55,334 nt of DNA from CAYNFH01 sp964396385 (GTDB lineage Bacteria > Armatimonadota > Chthonomonadetes > Chthonomonadales > CAJBBX01). The translations under genes were made by a program, and so were the position numbers. The notes below the pieces were generated by a model. It ran no database searches and was not told the origin of the DNA. It saw only the letters and a list, made by a program, of their open reading frames with translations. Every line of letters begins with the position of its first letter. Position 1 is the first letter of the stretch. This document shows, one piece after another, positions 16,571-25,491 of the stretch. Location of the stretch: the NCBI GenBank assembly GCA_964396385.1, contig CAYNFH010000013.1, positions 1 through 55,334 of the forward strand, read 5' to 3'.

Positions 16571-16579
16571 CCGGAACAC

Positions 16580-16634
16580 AGATGACCTGGTGACCTGGTG
16601 ACTGGGTGCACCAGGTCACCAGGTCACCAGGTCA
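16580..16634. repeat. hairpin repeat, GACCTGGT family, between convergent genes
   Basis: GATGACCTGGTGACCTGGTG and CACCAGGTCACCAGGTCACC form complementary arms of 8-9 nt units with a very short loop. It separates two convergent FG-GAP genes and could also act as a bidirectional terminator. Confidence 0.75.
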
Positions 16635-16647
16635 TTTTGTCACCCTG

Positions 16648-18987
16648 TCATCCGCCATGGTGGTGATGCACCATGCTGGGCATGAACGCAAAGGCGCGGA
16701 GCGGCCACGGGACTGCGGCGGCATCTCCTTCCCGTACCCGGTAGAACCGGTCCATCTCCAGACCGGTTAGCTGCTGCGTCTCGCCCGTGACGGGCCAGAA
16801 AACCTCCACCTGTTCGATTGCAGTCGCCGTTCCCAGGCCGATCTCCTGCCGGAGTGGGTTCGCGCCGAAGCTGCCTCCGGTACCTACCGTCCGGTAGATG
16901 TCGCGCTGGCGGCCATCCTCCATGACCGTGACTTTGATGCGTGCGCCGATGGCGCCCCGGTTCGAGCGGACCCCTTCCAGCTTCAGTATGATCCAGTGGT
17001 TGCCGAACCCAGGGTTCTCGTATAAAACGTCATAGGCCGTATCGCCGTCGTAGATGCCGCCCATGCTCTCGAAGATATCCTGGCAGCCGTCATTATTCAG
17101 ATCTCCGAACGAGATTCCGTGCCCCTTCTGGAGATGGCCGAACCCGCCGGAGGTTGTCACGTCCTGAAAGTACCGGCCCCCGGCATTTCGGAACATGCGG
17201 TTGGGAGTCAGGAAGCCAAGCTCCGGATTCCCCGTGCCCACGTAGAAGTCCAGCCAGCCATCGTTGTCCAGGTCCCCAAAGTTGATGCCCATGCCCCACA
17301 TCAGCTTGTGGAGGTGCGCCTCCCGCGTCACATCCGTGAAGGTTCCGTCGCGATTGTTGCGGTACAGGCGCGGGTAGTCCGCGTTGGCCGGCAGCCCCAG
17401 ATAGTCCCGCGCCACCAGCCCCACGTCCACGTTGAGGAAGCTGTAGCCTGTCACAAAAAGGTCCGGCCAGCCATCATTGTCGTAGTCGAAGAAGAAGCAA
17501 GAGAAGCTATAGGTAGGCTCCTGCACTCCGGCCTGCGCCGTAATGTCCGTGAATTTCCACGGTGCCCTGCGTGATCCATCTGCGCTGGCCGGTCCGTCGT
17601 TGCGGAACATCACATTCGGGTGGCCCTGGACCGATAGGAACAGGTCCGGTCGGCCGTCGTTGTTGAAGTCCGCGCTCACAATGCCCTTCACGAATCCCAC
17701 GTAGTCCAGGCCGCAGGCCCGGGCGCATTCGGTGAACGTACCGTCTCCGTTGTTCCGGAACAGCTCGCACGGGTTGACGTCCTCCAGCCGCGACTCGTTG
17801 CCGATGAAGAGGTCGAGCCACCCGTCTCCATTGTAGTCGAACCAGACGGCGGTCTGGGTGGGATGGAACCGTAACAGTCCGGCCTGCTCCGTGACATCGG
17901 TGAAACTGCCGTCCCCGTTGTTGCGCAGCAAGGAGAGGGGCCAGTGTCCCTGACTGCCGAACCAGGCGCCGCGCAGGATGAGCACGTCGGGGTAGCCGTC
18001 GTTGTTGTAGTCGGCCTGCAGGATGTTCAGTCCGCCGGTCTGGCCGATGAGACCCGCTTCCTTGGTGCGGTCCGTGAACGTGCCGTCTCCATTATTGTGG
18101 AACAGGCGAATCTGGTGGTCGGTGCCCACGGACGAGACCATGATGTCCAGGTAGCCATCGTTATCGAAATCCTCGATGATGGTGCCTCCGGAGAGCTGGT
18201 TCAGGTCCAGTCCCAGACCCCCGGCGATATCGTGGAACCGCTTGAGCTCGTAGTCGGACCGGAAGGCGTCCGGCGGGATGAGCCACGCCTTGGGCACGTG
18301 TTCGGGGTATTCGCCCAGCGTCATATAGGCGATGTTCAACAGCCATCGGGCGTCGTAGCGCTGCGGGTCGGCCTTCAGCAGGCGCGTGAAGTAGCCGATG
18401 GCGGCGCGGGAACCTTGCTGCACCTTGTGGATCCCGCTGCCCTGGATAGGTGCGATGCAGGAATCGCTGGTGTGGTTGATCAGACAGTTCTGCTGTTCGC
18501 CCAGTCGAAGGTACGCCACGCCCAGCGTCATAAGCCGGTCCCCGGGTCCGGCCTTCCAGGCCAGGATGCCCGTCTTTCGCTCTAGCGCCAGAACGGCCTC
18601 GTACTGCCGGATTCCTTCCTCCGTCTCGCCGGCCTTCACAAGCTGCTCCGCGTACTTTGGGAGGAGAAGTGCTCTCAGGCTAGGATCCGTTTCTCCTTCC
18701 ACCAGTGTCCGGAGCGCGGCGGCCTTCCTGCGGTTCTGGTAGAGCACCTCCTCAACGTTGATGCTGTCGTTCAGCAGCTCGAGCCGCTCCACCATCGGGA
18801 TCCCGGGAGCATCCATGGAGAGATGGGCTGTCGCGGGCGAGGGGAACGCGGCAGGAGACAGCGAGCGCGCAACGGCGGGACGCCCCCGTCCCGAGCAGCC
18901 GCTCAGCAAGCTCAGGAGGCCCGGCGCGGCCAAAGACAGACCGCCGATCCTCAGAAGCTCCCGCCTGGTGATTCTCTCCTCTTTCAT
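16648..18987 (-). CDS. CRTAC1-family FG-GAP/VCBS lipoprotein with TPR-like N-terminal region
   Basis: 779 aa. Twin-arginine signal (ITRRELLRIGGLSLAAPG) and lipobox LLSGC at residues 27-31. Residues about 70-240 are helical and TPR-like (LRALLLPKYAEQLVKAGETE, RLMTLGVAYLRLGEQQNCL). Residues about 250-690 hold seven or more FG-GAP calcium loops, such as DFDNDGYLDI, DYNNDGYPDV, DYNGDGWLDL, DFNNDGRPDL, DYDNDGWPDL and DLDNDGWLDF, then the ASPIC/UnbV domain. It thus fuses in one chain what the previous two genes encode separately. The ATG follows directly on a repeat-rich spacer shared with the next gene. Confidence 0.92.
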   Translation of the reverse strand: MKEERITRRELLRIGGLSLAAPGLLSLLSGCSGRGRPAVARSLSPAAFPSPATAHLSMDAPGIPMVERLELLNDSINVEEVLYQNRRKAAALRTLVEGETDPSLRALLLPKYAEQLVKAGETEEGIRQYEAVLALERKTGILAWKAGPGDRLMTLGVAYLRLGEQQNCLINHTSDSCIAPIQGSGIHKVQQGSRAAIGYFTRLLKADPQRYDARWLLNIAYMTLGEYPEHVPKAWLIPPDAFRSDYELKRFHDIAGGLGLDLNQLSGGTIIEDFDNDGYLDIMVSSVGTDHQIRLFHNNGDGTFTDRTKEAGLIGQTGGLNILQADYNNDGYPDVLILRGAWFGSQGHWPLSLLRNNGDGSFTDVTEQAGLLRFHPTQTAVWFDYNGDGWLDLFIGNESRLEDVNPCELFRNNGDGTFTECARACGLDYVGFVKGIVSADFNNDGRPDLFLSVQGHPNVMFRNDGPASADGSRRAPWKFTDITAQAGVQEPTYSFSCFFFDYDNDGWPDLFVTGYSFLNVDVGLVARDYLGLPANADYPRLYRNNRDGTFTDVTREAHLHKLMWGMGINFGDLDNDGWLDFYVGTGNPELGFLTPNRMFRNAGGRYFQDVTTSGGFGHLQKGHGISFGDLNNDGCQDIFESMGGIYDGDTAYDVLYENPGFGNHWIILKLEGVRSNRGAIGARIKVTVMEDGRQRDIYRTVGTGGSFGANPLRQEIGLGTATAIEQVEVFWPVTGETQQLTGLEMDRFYRVREGDAAAVPWPLRAFAFMPSMVHHHHGG

Positions 18988-18989
18988 AG

Positions 18990-19038
18990 CTGCCGCCTGC
19001 CGCCTGACTACCGACTACTGACTACTGCCGCCTGCCCC
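18990..19038. repeat. short repeat array, GACTACTG/TGCCGCC family
   Basis: TGCCGCCTGCCGCC, then GACTACCGACTACTGACTACTG, then CCGCCTGCC. It spans the junction between two same-strand FG-GAP genes and encodes the last residues (AAVVSSR) of the upstream one. Confidence 0.6.
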
Positions 19039-20821
19039 TCCTCCACGCGAAGGATGCGGTCTGCCGCGACATCACGGATCTTCTCGCTGCGGCCGTCCGG
19101 CCACCGGATTGCGAGGCTGTCCAGCTTCCGGGTCTGCCCCAGTCCAAAGTGGACACGCGGATCGCTGGAAGAGAGATAGGACGAGGCCGGCGACACCTGG
19201 CCCACCCACTGCTCATCGCCCGCGCGGGCCCTGACCTGTGCGCCGTAAGCGAACCGATTGCCTTGCCGTGCGCGGAGATCCAGCGTGATCCAGTGGCTTG
19301 ACGCTGGCGACACGTTGTGGAAGAGCCGTGGCTCCCCCTCGTAGTCGACTACCAGGAAGTCCACCCGCCCATCGTTATCAAAGTCGCCGGAAGCCAATCC
19401 TCTGCCAAGGATGGGCTCGGCCGCTTCGCCGTCCATCCGGGGGACGCGATCCACAAACTCTTTGCCGCGGAGGTTGTGGAAGATCATGAGCGGCTGCCGG
19501 AAGGAAGAGAGCGGATCGATGCTCTGGGCATTGTCGTACACGTGCCCGTTCGCGAACACGATGTCGGGCCAGCCATCATTGTCCAGATCGATCCACTTGG
19601 CGCCAAAGCCGAGAGGCTTGTATGTCGGTCCCGCGATCCCGAGCGCGTCGCTCGTCTCCTTGAACAGACCCTTGCCCTCTGCGTGATAGACCGCGTAGGA
19701 TTCGTTCGAAAAGCCCGTAACCACCAGATCGAGCCTGCCGTCCCTGTCATAGTCCGCCCAGTCGGCTGCCATGGCCGCGAGCGCCTTGTCAGAGGCGTCA
19801 TACGCCACGTTGCTCTGTAATGCTACGTTGCGGAAGCGCAGTCCTCCCAGGTTCCGCATGAGGTCCGCCGGCTCGCCGTCGTTCCCAATGTAGAAGTCCA
19901 TTCGGCCGTCACCGTCCACGTCGGCGAAGGCCAGCACCAGGGCCTTCCCGTGTGTCGCGCGCAGTCCAGATGCCGAAGTTACGTCCACGAAACGGCCGCT
20001 GCCGGCGTTCTTCCACAGCTCGGGGAACTCTGGCCGGTACGTCCTTGGTGGACAGCCGCTCCTCACCCCCTGGATCAGCTCGCAGTACTGCGGCTCTTTT
20101 GGGCCGAAGACGACGTAGTTGAGCAGCACCAGATCGAGCCGGCCGCTGCCTGTCAGGTCCATAAACCCGGCGCTGCTGCCCCAGTGCCCACGGTTGTGTG
20201 GGTCCAGCCCAGCCTCTCTGGTGACGTCGCGGAATGACGGATGACGGATGACCGATGACCGATGCTGACCGGGGGCCGAGAGAGACGGGAGACGGAGGAC
20301 GGACGACGGACGGATTCCACCCCCGATCTCCGGTCCGCTGTCCTCCTCATTCCGCAGCAGCGCCAGACTGTGGTATCCCGTTAGCAGCAGATCCAGGCGG
20401 CCATCGCCGTCGTAATCGCCCACGGCGCAGCCTCGCCAGTCCCCGGAGACACGGTTGAGGCCGGTTTCCGCCGTTNNNNNNNNNNCAGATTGCGGTAGAG
20501 GATGGGGTGAGGCTCCGCCACCAGAAGGATATCCTGCAGGCCGTCGCCGTCGTAGTCGAGGAAAGCACAGCCGCGACCGAAGGCCTCCAGAATCCGGATG
20601 GGGCGACGCTGCTGCGGCCAGCGGTAGTGCAGTCCGGCGGAAGGAGCCACGTTCTCCAGTCCAATGCCGTCTACCGCACGCGAGACTTCGGGCCGTTTAT
20701 TGTGTATATGGGCGTTGGATGGCGATGCCCGTGCGGCAAGCGGCGCGCGGCCACAGCCGGACCCGGCGGAGACCAGGAATGCAGCAGCCAGTATGAGCCC
20801 CACGCGCCCGGCAGGCCCCAT
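19008..20821 (-). CDS. CRTAC1-family FG-GAP/VCBS lipoprotein, interrupted by assembly gap
   Basis: N-terminal signal with lipobox-like VSAGSGC starts at ATG 20821. The frame is continuous to the N run at 20476-20485, then resumes in another frame down to 19008; this shift is best explained by the gap, whose real length is unknown. FG-GAP loops seen: DYDGDGLQDI before the gap, then DYDGDGRLDL, DLTGSGRLDL, DVDGDGRMDF, DYDRDGRLDL, DLDNDGWPDI and DFDNDGRVDF, with an ASPIC/UnbV end (DPRVHFGLGQTRKLDSLAIR). An in-frame repeat cluster lies at 20230-20330. About 600 aa in all. Probably not a pseudogene. Confidence 0.85.
20230..20330. repeat. in-frame compound short repeat (ATGACCG and GGAGGACGG families)
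   Basis: GGATGACGGATGACCGATGA units (20237-20263) are followed by GAGACGGGAGACGGAGGACG and GGACGACGGACGGATTCC. On the coding strand it inserts about 33 residues (RPSSVLRLPSLSAPGQHRSS then VIRHPS) between FG-GAP blades without breaking the frame. Confidence 0.75.
20476..20485. other. assembly gap (10 N)
   Basis: Ten unknown bases inside the third FG-GAP gene; the reading frame differs on the two sides, so the true gap length is not a simple ten. Confidence 0.98.
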
Positions 20822-20917
20822 GCGGTTGCCATCCTATCTGCGGGAAGTGCCAGAGGTGTCGTACCCTTTGGCACCACCACTCTATCACAACGAGCGTAGA
20901 ACGGCAAGGCACTGGGA

Positions 20918-22045
20918 TCAGGTTGCGTGGCGGTGAAGCCGATCCCAGGCATCATCCATGAGTCGCCGCCCGCTGCTCCTGAGGGTCTGAGCCTGTATCC
21001 GCACCCAGGCGAACCGTGCCCGGAACTGAGGACTAGCGCAGCGGACACTCGAGTTGTCTCGTACGTAGGTGGTCCAGTGAGCTTTGTAAGGCTCCTCGCC
21101 CTGAAGGAAGTCCAGTTCTTGCGCGCCCTCCTCTATGCACTGTTCCACAACGTGGGCCCACAAGAGTCTGCCAACGCTGAAGCTCGCCCATTGCTCATCG
21201 AACCCCGTCGAGTAGCCGCAGACCCGCCCGCCAGCTCGGAAGCAGTAGTGAACGGCGACGATGGTGTTGCCTACCCGCAGGTAGTACATCCGCAGGGCGT
21301 TCAGTGCCAACAGCCTTCCTGTTGCGAGACGATGAAACTCTGTAAACCTATCGCTGGCAAAAACTCCTGCCTGTCCCCGGCGCGTCCAGCGAGCCTGGTG
21401 CATTCGGATGAGCGAATCATAGGTCTCGCGGAGCGCTTCCGGAGTTTCTACAAGGCCGAAGCGCACGTTCGGGAAGTCACGCTCAAGCTTGCGGAGGTCC
21501 GAGCGGAGTTGCGCTCGCATCCTGGGTCTGCGGCTCTGAAGATAGGCATCATATGTCGTGGGAAGAACAGCGTATGGGCAGCAGACAGAGACCTCGTTCC
21601 GTACCCAGAATCCGTAAGAGCGCGAAAGCCGTGCAACGGCTTTGCAGAGCGCGGAGTTGGTCGCGAGTCCATCGAGACTCAGCAGGTCCCACGCGTCGCT
21701 TTGACGCCAGAGGTAATCGAGCGTCTCACCGGCGAAGGCGCGCCGCTCTTCCGGCCGGGCAACAAGGTCCAGGTGGTTTGGAACTACTTCGCCCTGCCCC
21801 AAAAACCCCAGCGTCCGTACGCCATTCGGTCGGTTCTCCAGGTAGAGTGGCGCTATGCCACGGAGCCGCCCCTCCATTCTATCGGCAAGTACCCACAGCT
21901 CATGTTCCTGGCCGTAGATCTGCCACCACGCGCTTATCCAGGCGTGCGATAAGAACGCGTTGTCGAGCTCTGTTCGGGAGACAAGCGAGTTCCAATCCCG
22001 CTCCAGTTCGTATAAACCGTTCGTCGTACTGATCCGCTCAATCAT
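20918..22045 (-). CDS. GNAT-fold acyltransferase, CelD/BcsL or FemAB-like
   Basis: 375 aa. The family signature is seen throughout: LERDWNSLVSRTELDNAFLS and HAWISAWWQIYG near the N-terminus, RMRAQLRSDLRKLER in the middle, then LIRMHQARWTRRGQAGVFAS, YYLRVGNTIVAVHYCFRAGG and YSTGFDEQWASFSVGRLLWA with LDFLQGEEPYKAHW near the end. Members are cytoplasmic N- or O-acyltransferases of the kind first noted in cellulose and exopolysaccharide loci. It opens a same-strand polysaccharide cluster with deacetylase, Wzt and Wzm, which supports a role in glycan modification. Residue-level active site cannot be assigned by eye. Confidence 0.88.
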   Translation of the reverse strand: MIERISTTNGLYELERDWNSLVSRTELDNAFLSHAWISAWWQIYGQEHELWVLADRMEGRLRGIAPLYLENRPNGVRTLGFLGQGEVVPNHLDLVARPEERRAFAGETLDYLWRQSDAWDLLSLDGLATNSALCKAVARLSRSYGFWVRNEVSVCCPYAVLPTTYDAYLQSRRPRMRAQLRSDLRKLERDFPNVRFGLVETPEALRETYDSLIRMHQARWTRRGQAGVFASDRFTEFHRLATGRLLALNALRMYYLRVGNTIVAVHYCFRAGGRVCGYSTGFDEQWASFSVGRLLWAHVVEQCIEEGAQELDFLQGEEPYKAHWTTYVRDNSSVRCASPQFRARFAWVRIQAQTLRSSGRRLMDDAWDRLHRHAT

Positions 22046-22101
22046 CCTACACCCTACTGCGATTGAACAGTTATCGATAGGGCAACCTGAGTGTTTCCAT
22101 T

Positions 22102-23322
22102 TTACTGCTGGTGGAAACTGCTGAACCAGCCCTCCAAGAGGTGGGTGAACTCATCCACCGGCCAGTCCCGGACCAGGTAGCGGGGGATCTGGAAGGGAGA
22201 GGTACGAGGCGTCACCCACTCCGGGAAGTTGGAGCAGGCGCATAAGAAGCCGGACTGTTGTGCGAGCACTACGGTCTCCGGCGTGTAGTCCTCCCGGCCT
22301 CCAAAGGGATAGGAGAAGCTCTCTACGGGCCGCTCGAGGATCTCCTCCAGCATAAGCTTGCTTCCACACAGCTCCCGCTGCTGCTCGGCGGCATCCTGGT
22401 GGGATAGCACGGAGTGCGTCATCGTGTGCGCGCCGACCTCCACCAGCCCATCGTCCGCAAGCTCTCGCAGCTCCTGGGCGGTCATGCAGCGGTGCGACGG
22501 CCGGACCTCTCGCTCCACGCCCGCCCACCGGCTCACCTCGTCCAGCACGGCCTGGCGGTCTTCATAGCTCAGGTTTCGGATCAGCGGCGCCAGCTCCCGG
22601 TAGGCCTTCCGCCGCGGCGTGAGGCACTCATCTATCGTCACGTTCCAACGGCAGCCGGTTGGCACTTGAGAGTCGTGAGTCGTGAGTCGTGAGTCGTGAG
22701 ACCGGAACCCGGCCTTGCCCGCTGCGCCACCATCCGTGCCTGCTTGAACGCCCTCCGCCGACGTGTCCCAACGGTACTCCCGTCCATGCAGGACGAGCGA
22801 GAGCGTGTCCGGCAGGCGAGGGGTTTCCAGCAGCAGCCGCTCCAGCTCGTCCCACCAGAACTCCCGCCGTCCCTGTATCCCGGAGGTGCAGACAAATACC
22901 GTCGCAGGTATCCCGTATCGCTTCAGGATCGGCTTGGCGTTGTGCAGGTTGTCCGCATAGCCATCGTCAAACGTCACGACAACCGCGTTGCGCGGTACGC
23001 GCTCTTCCCGCAAACAGTGGGTAAGCTCCCGCAGGCTTACCACACGGTACCGGGACCGCAGCAGATCCATCTGCGCCGCGAACCGCTCCGGAGTGACGGC
23101 CAGCCACTGCGCGTCAGACTCCAGCTCAGCCACCCGGTGGTACAGCAGCACAATGGCGTGAGGCGCACACGCCCGAACCCACCGGCGGACTCCTCTGGCA
23201 AGCGAGCGGAGCACGGGTTCGGGACGGAGTGGTGGAGTGAAGGAGTAATGGAGTGGTGTCCCGGATCCGGAATCCAGACCCATTACTCCATTACTCCACC
23301 GCTCCATCGCTCCAGCAGTCAT
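22102..23322 (-). CDS. polysaccharide deacetylase (NodB/CE4 fold)
   Basis: 406 aa from ATG 23322, which overlaps the stop of the upstream Wzt gene (ATGA). NodB motifs: VVTFDDGYADN (Asp119, Asp120), GAHTMTHSVLS (His299, His303) for metal, and SYPFGGRE. The first 35 residues come from a hairpin repeat (23226-23318), and a second short array adds SHDSRLTTHDSQ at residues 208-219, within a long linker between motifs 1 and 2. The protein is typical of O- or N-deacetylases acting on exported glycans; no signal peptide is visible, so it may act in the cytoplasm or use another route. Translational coupling to the exporter ties it to that glycan. Confidence 0.88.
   Translation of the reverse strand: MTAGAMERWSNGVMGLDSGSGTPLHYSFTPPLRPEPVLRSLARGVRRWVRACAPHAIVLLYHRVAELESDAQWLAVTPERFAAQMDLLRSRYRVVSLRELTHCLREERVPRNAVVVTFDDGYADNLHNAKPILKRYGIPATVFVCTSGIQGRREFWWDELERLLLETPRLPDTLSLVLHGREYRWDTSAEGVQAGTDGGAAGKAGFRSHDSRLTTHDSQVPTGCRWNVTIDECLTPRRKAYRELAPLIRNLSYEDRQAVLDEVSRWAGVEREVRPSHRCMTAQELRELADDGLVEVGAHTMTHSVLSHQDAAEQQRELCGSKLMLEEILERPVESFSYPFGGREDYTPETVVLAQQSGFLCACSNFPEWVTPRTSPFQIPRYLVRDWPVDEFTHLLEGWFSSFHQQ
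22667..22703. repeat. in-frame short repeat, GAGTCGT family
   Basis: Five GAGTCGT units followed by GAGACCGGAACCCGG. Located in the linker of the deacetylase gene; no complementary arm, so a single-arm copy. Confidence 0.7.
23226..23318. repeat. hairpin repeat, ATGGAGTG family, in the 5' end of the deacetylase gene
   Basis: GGAGTGGTGGAGTGAAGG and TAATGGAGTGGTG form the left arm, CCGGATCCGGAATCC the core, CATTACTCCATTACTCCACC with GCTCCATCGCTCC the right arm. It is entirely within coding sequence just after the ATG. The same family occurs at 35726-35802 and 38226-38312. Confidence 0.85.
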
Positions 23323-24560
23323 GCGGCTACCGCCTCCAGTCTCTCCGTTCGCCACTGGAAGTTCACCAGCACGGAGCCTACGTCGGTTCCTAAGAACGCG
23401 TATAGCGGTGAGCCCGTTTCCTCCACGCGGAAAGCGACCCGGTGGTCGATGTAGTCGTACATCTTCACGTTCGGGATGTGGAGTCCCGCGGTGATGGTAT
23501 AGGTGCCGGGGGCCAAAAACATGCCGGGGATGCGCACATCGGACCGGTACACTCCCGGCTCGCTCACGTGGCCTTCGGAGATAGAGCGCGGACAGTAGAA
23601 CACCTTCTGGCCGTGCTGGTTCCAGACCGTGAAGGAGACCTCCAGTCCATCGATTGCGTCGTGGGCGGTGTACTCCAGACGGATGATGAACGGAAAGTCC
23701 ACCTGCAGCGCGTTGGTCGGCTCTTCGTGCTCGTCCAGAATGCACATTGCGGTGAAGTAGGCGCTGCTGTCCTTCGGCTCGAAGGACACCGCGCCGCAAG
23801 TCTCCGCATAGTAAGAGAGGTATTCCGGCACAATCTCCCTGGATGGCCCTATGCGCGCTACGTGTCCCTCCGCCAGCCAGATGGAGGTCGGGCAGAGTGC
23901 CGTGACCGCGCCCATATTGTGGCTTACCAGGAGCACCGTGCGGCCTTCGCGGGCCACGTCGCCCATCTTCCCGAGGCACTTCTTCTGGAAGCCCACGTCG
24001 CCCACGGCCAGCACCTCGTCCACCACCAGGATCTCCGGCTCCAGGTGGGCGGCCACCGCGAACGCCAGCCGAACGTACATGCCGCTGCTGTACCGCTTCA
24101 CCGGCGTGTCCAGGAATCGCTCTATCTCCGCAAAATCCACGATTTCGTCGAACTTGCGCTGGATCTCCCGCCTCCGCATCCCGAGGATAGCGCCGTTCAG
24201 GAAGATGTTCTCCCGGCCCGTCAGCTCCGGATGGAAGCCGGTGCCCACCTCCAGCAGACTGCCTACCCGCCCGTACAGGTCTACTTCTCCGTGCGTTGGC
24301 TCTGTGATACGGCTCAGCACCTTGAGCAGCGTGCTCTTGCCCGCCCCGTTCCGTCCGATGATGCCTACCACGTCGCCTTGCCGCACGTCGAACGACACGT
24401 CCTGCAGCGCCCAGAAGGTCTCCCTCTGCGGCCGGAGCAGGGGGTGCCGCGCGCAGTGCATAATGACCTCGCCCAGGCTGGTGTGCCGCTCCTGGTTGTG
24501 CGCGATGGTGTAGGACTTGGAGAGTCCCCGCACGGAGATCGCCACTTCGCTAGATGACAT
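23319..24560 (-). CDS. ABC transporter ATP-binding protein for polysaccharide export, Wzt type
   Basis: 413 aa. Walker A GRNGAGKST (69-77), signature YSSGMYVRLAFA (157-168), Walker B ILVVDEVLAVGD (177-188) and switch His214. Residues about 258-400 form an extra beta-sandwich typical of the C-terminal domain of Wzt proteins that recognises the glycan terminus (FEPKDSSAYFTAMCILDEHE, RLEYTAHDAIDGLEVSFTVW). It energises export of an undecaprenyl-linked polysaccharide with the Wzm permease, whose gene overlaps its start by 11 bp. The extra domain suggests export is coupled to chain-end recognition, as in O9a-type systems. Confidence 0.94.
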   Translation of the reverse strand: MSSSEVAISVRGLSKSYTIAHNQERHTSLGEVIMHCARHPLLRPQRETFWALQDVSFDVRQGDVVGIIGRNGAGKSTLLKVLSRITEPTHGEVDLYGRVGSLLEVGTGFHPELTGRENIFLNGAILGMRRREIQRKFDEIVDFAEIERFLDTPVKRYSSGMYVRLAFAVAAHLEPEILVVDEVLAVGDVGFQKKCLGKMGDVAREGRTVLLVSHNMGAVTALCPTSIWLAEGHVARIGPSREIVPEYLSYYAETCGAVSFEPKDSSAYFTAMCILDEHEEPTNALQVDFPFIIRLEYTAHDAIDGLEVSFTVWNQHGQKVFYCPRSISEGHVSEPGVYRSDVRIPGMFLAPGTYTITAGLHIPNVKMYDYIDHRVAFRVEETGSPLYAFLGTDVGSVLVNFQWRTERLEAVAA

Positions 24561-25401
24561 CGGCGAACCTCCGCTCCATGCGCTTGAAGGAGAGCGCCCC
24601 CAGGAAGAAAACCACCAGGCTCACGGCGCAACCGTACAGCACCGGGCCCCATGCCATGGCTCCTCCTCCCAAGAGCGACCAGCGCATTGCCTCCAGGAGC
24701 CCGGCCAGGGGATTGAGCATGTAGAATCCGCGCAGATGGTGCGGCACCGCGGAGATGGCGTACGCTACCGGGCTGGCATACAGCAGGAACTGGATGAGGA
24801 CGGGCATCACGTAGGTAACATCTCGGTAGGTGACCATCAGCGCGGAGGCGTACATGCCCAGCCCCAGCGCCAGGAGGAGCAGCATGGTCAGCCAGATAGG
24901 CAGCAGGATGATGCTCAGGCCCGGCGCAACGTGATAAGCAGCCATCAGGACCGCCATCATCGCCAGAGCCACTCCAAAGTCAATGAGTGTGGCCAGAACG
25001 GTGGAGAGTGGAAGCGTGAGCCGGGGGAAGTAGACCTTGGAGAGCAGCGGGCTGTTGCCCACCAGGCAGGCGCTGGCGCGCTGGAGCGTGCTGCTGAAGG
25101 CGTTCCAGCCCAGCAATCCGGCGTACGAGAACACGAAGTAGGGGATGCCGTTACTCGGCAGCCTGGCGACCTTGCCGAAGACAAACGAGAAGATTCCCGC
25201 CGCCAGCAGCGGCTGGAGGATGACCCAGATGGCTCCCAGGGCCGTCTGCCGGTATCGCAGCTTTACGTCGCGCAGCGCGAGGGTATGGAAAAGGTCCCGA
25301 AACTGCCAGAGCTCTCGAACATTAATCGCCTGCCAGCCCCGGCTGGGACGAATGGTCAGGTACGGCCGGCGGGCGATGTGTGCTGCTTCCGATGACTGCA
25401 T
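24550..25401 (-). CDS. ABC-2 type permease for polysaccharide export, Wzm type
   Basis: 283 aa. LWQFRDLFHTLALRDVKLRY and RQTALGAIWVILQPLLAAG are the typical start of Wzm/KpsM-like permeases, followed by six hydrophobic helices (FSFVFGKVARL, LIDFGVALAMMAVLMAAYHV, LLPIWLTMLLLLALGLGMYA) and LNPLAGLLEAMRWSLLGG. A ribosome binding site GGAG precedes ATG 25401; it comes from the AT-rich hairpin upstream. Pairs with the overlapping Wzt gene. Confidence 0.94.
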   Translation of the reverse strand: MQSSEAAHIARRPYLTIRPSRGWQAINVRELWQFRDLFHTLALRDVKLRYRQTALGAIWVILQPLLAAGIFSFVFGKVARLPSNGIPYFVFSYAGLLGWNAFSSTLQRASACLVGNSPLLSKVYFPRLTLPLSTVLATLIDFGVALAMMAVLMAAYHVAPGLSIILLPIWLTMLLLLALGLGMYASALMVTYRDVTYVMPVLIQFLLYASPVAYAISAVPHHLRGFYMLNPLAGLLEAMRWSLLGGGAMAWGPVLYGCAVSLVVFFLGALSFKRMERRFADVI

Positions 25402-25409
25402 AGCTACTC

Positions 25410-25480
25410 CATTTTCAATATTCGATTTTCAGTTTTCAGTTGGGTAGCCGACAAATCGAAAATGGAAAATTGAAAATCAC
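25410..25480. repeat. AT-rich hairpin repeat, TTTTCAGT / AAAATGGAAAATTG family
   Basis: TTTTCAATATTCGATTTTCA with GTTTTCAG faces AAATCGAAAATGGAAAATTG and AAAATC across GTTGGGTAGCCGAC. It has the same two-arm plan as the GC-rich families. A diverged single arm is at 26618-26650 on the other side of the next gene. Confidence 0.7.
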
Positions 25481-25491
25481 TTCTTAGTGCT

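Noticed and set aside
20381..20821. Apparent frameshift or two separate FG-GAP genes
   Set aside because: The change of frame coincides with ten Ns, so an assembly gap explains it.
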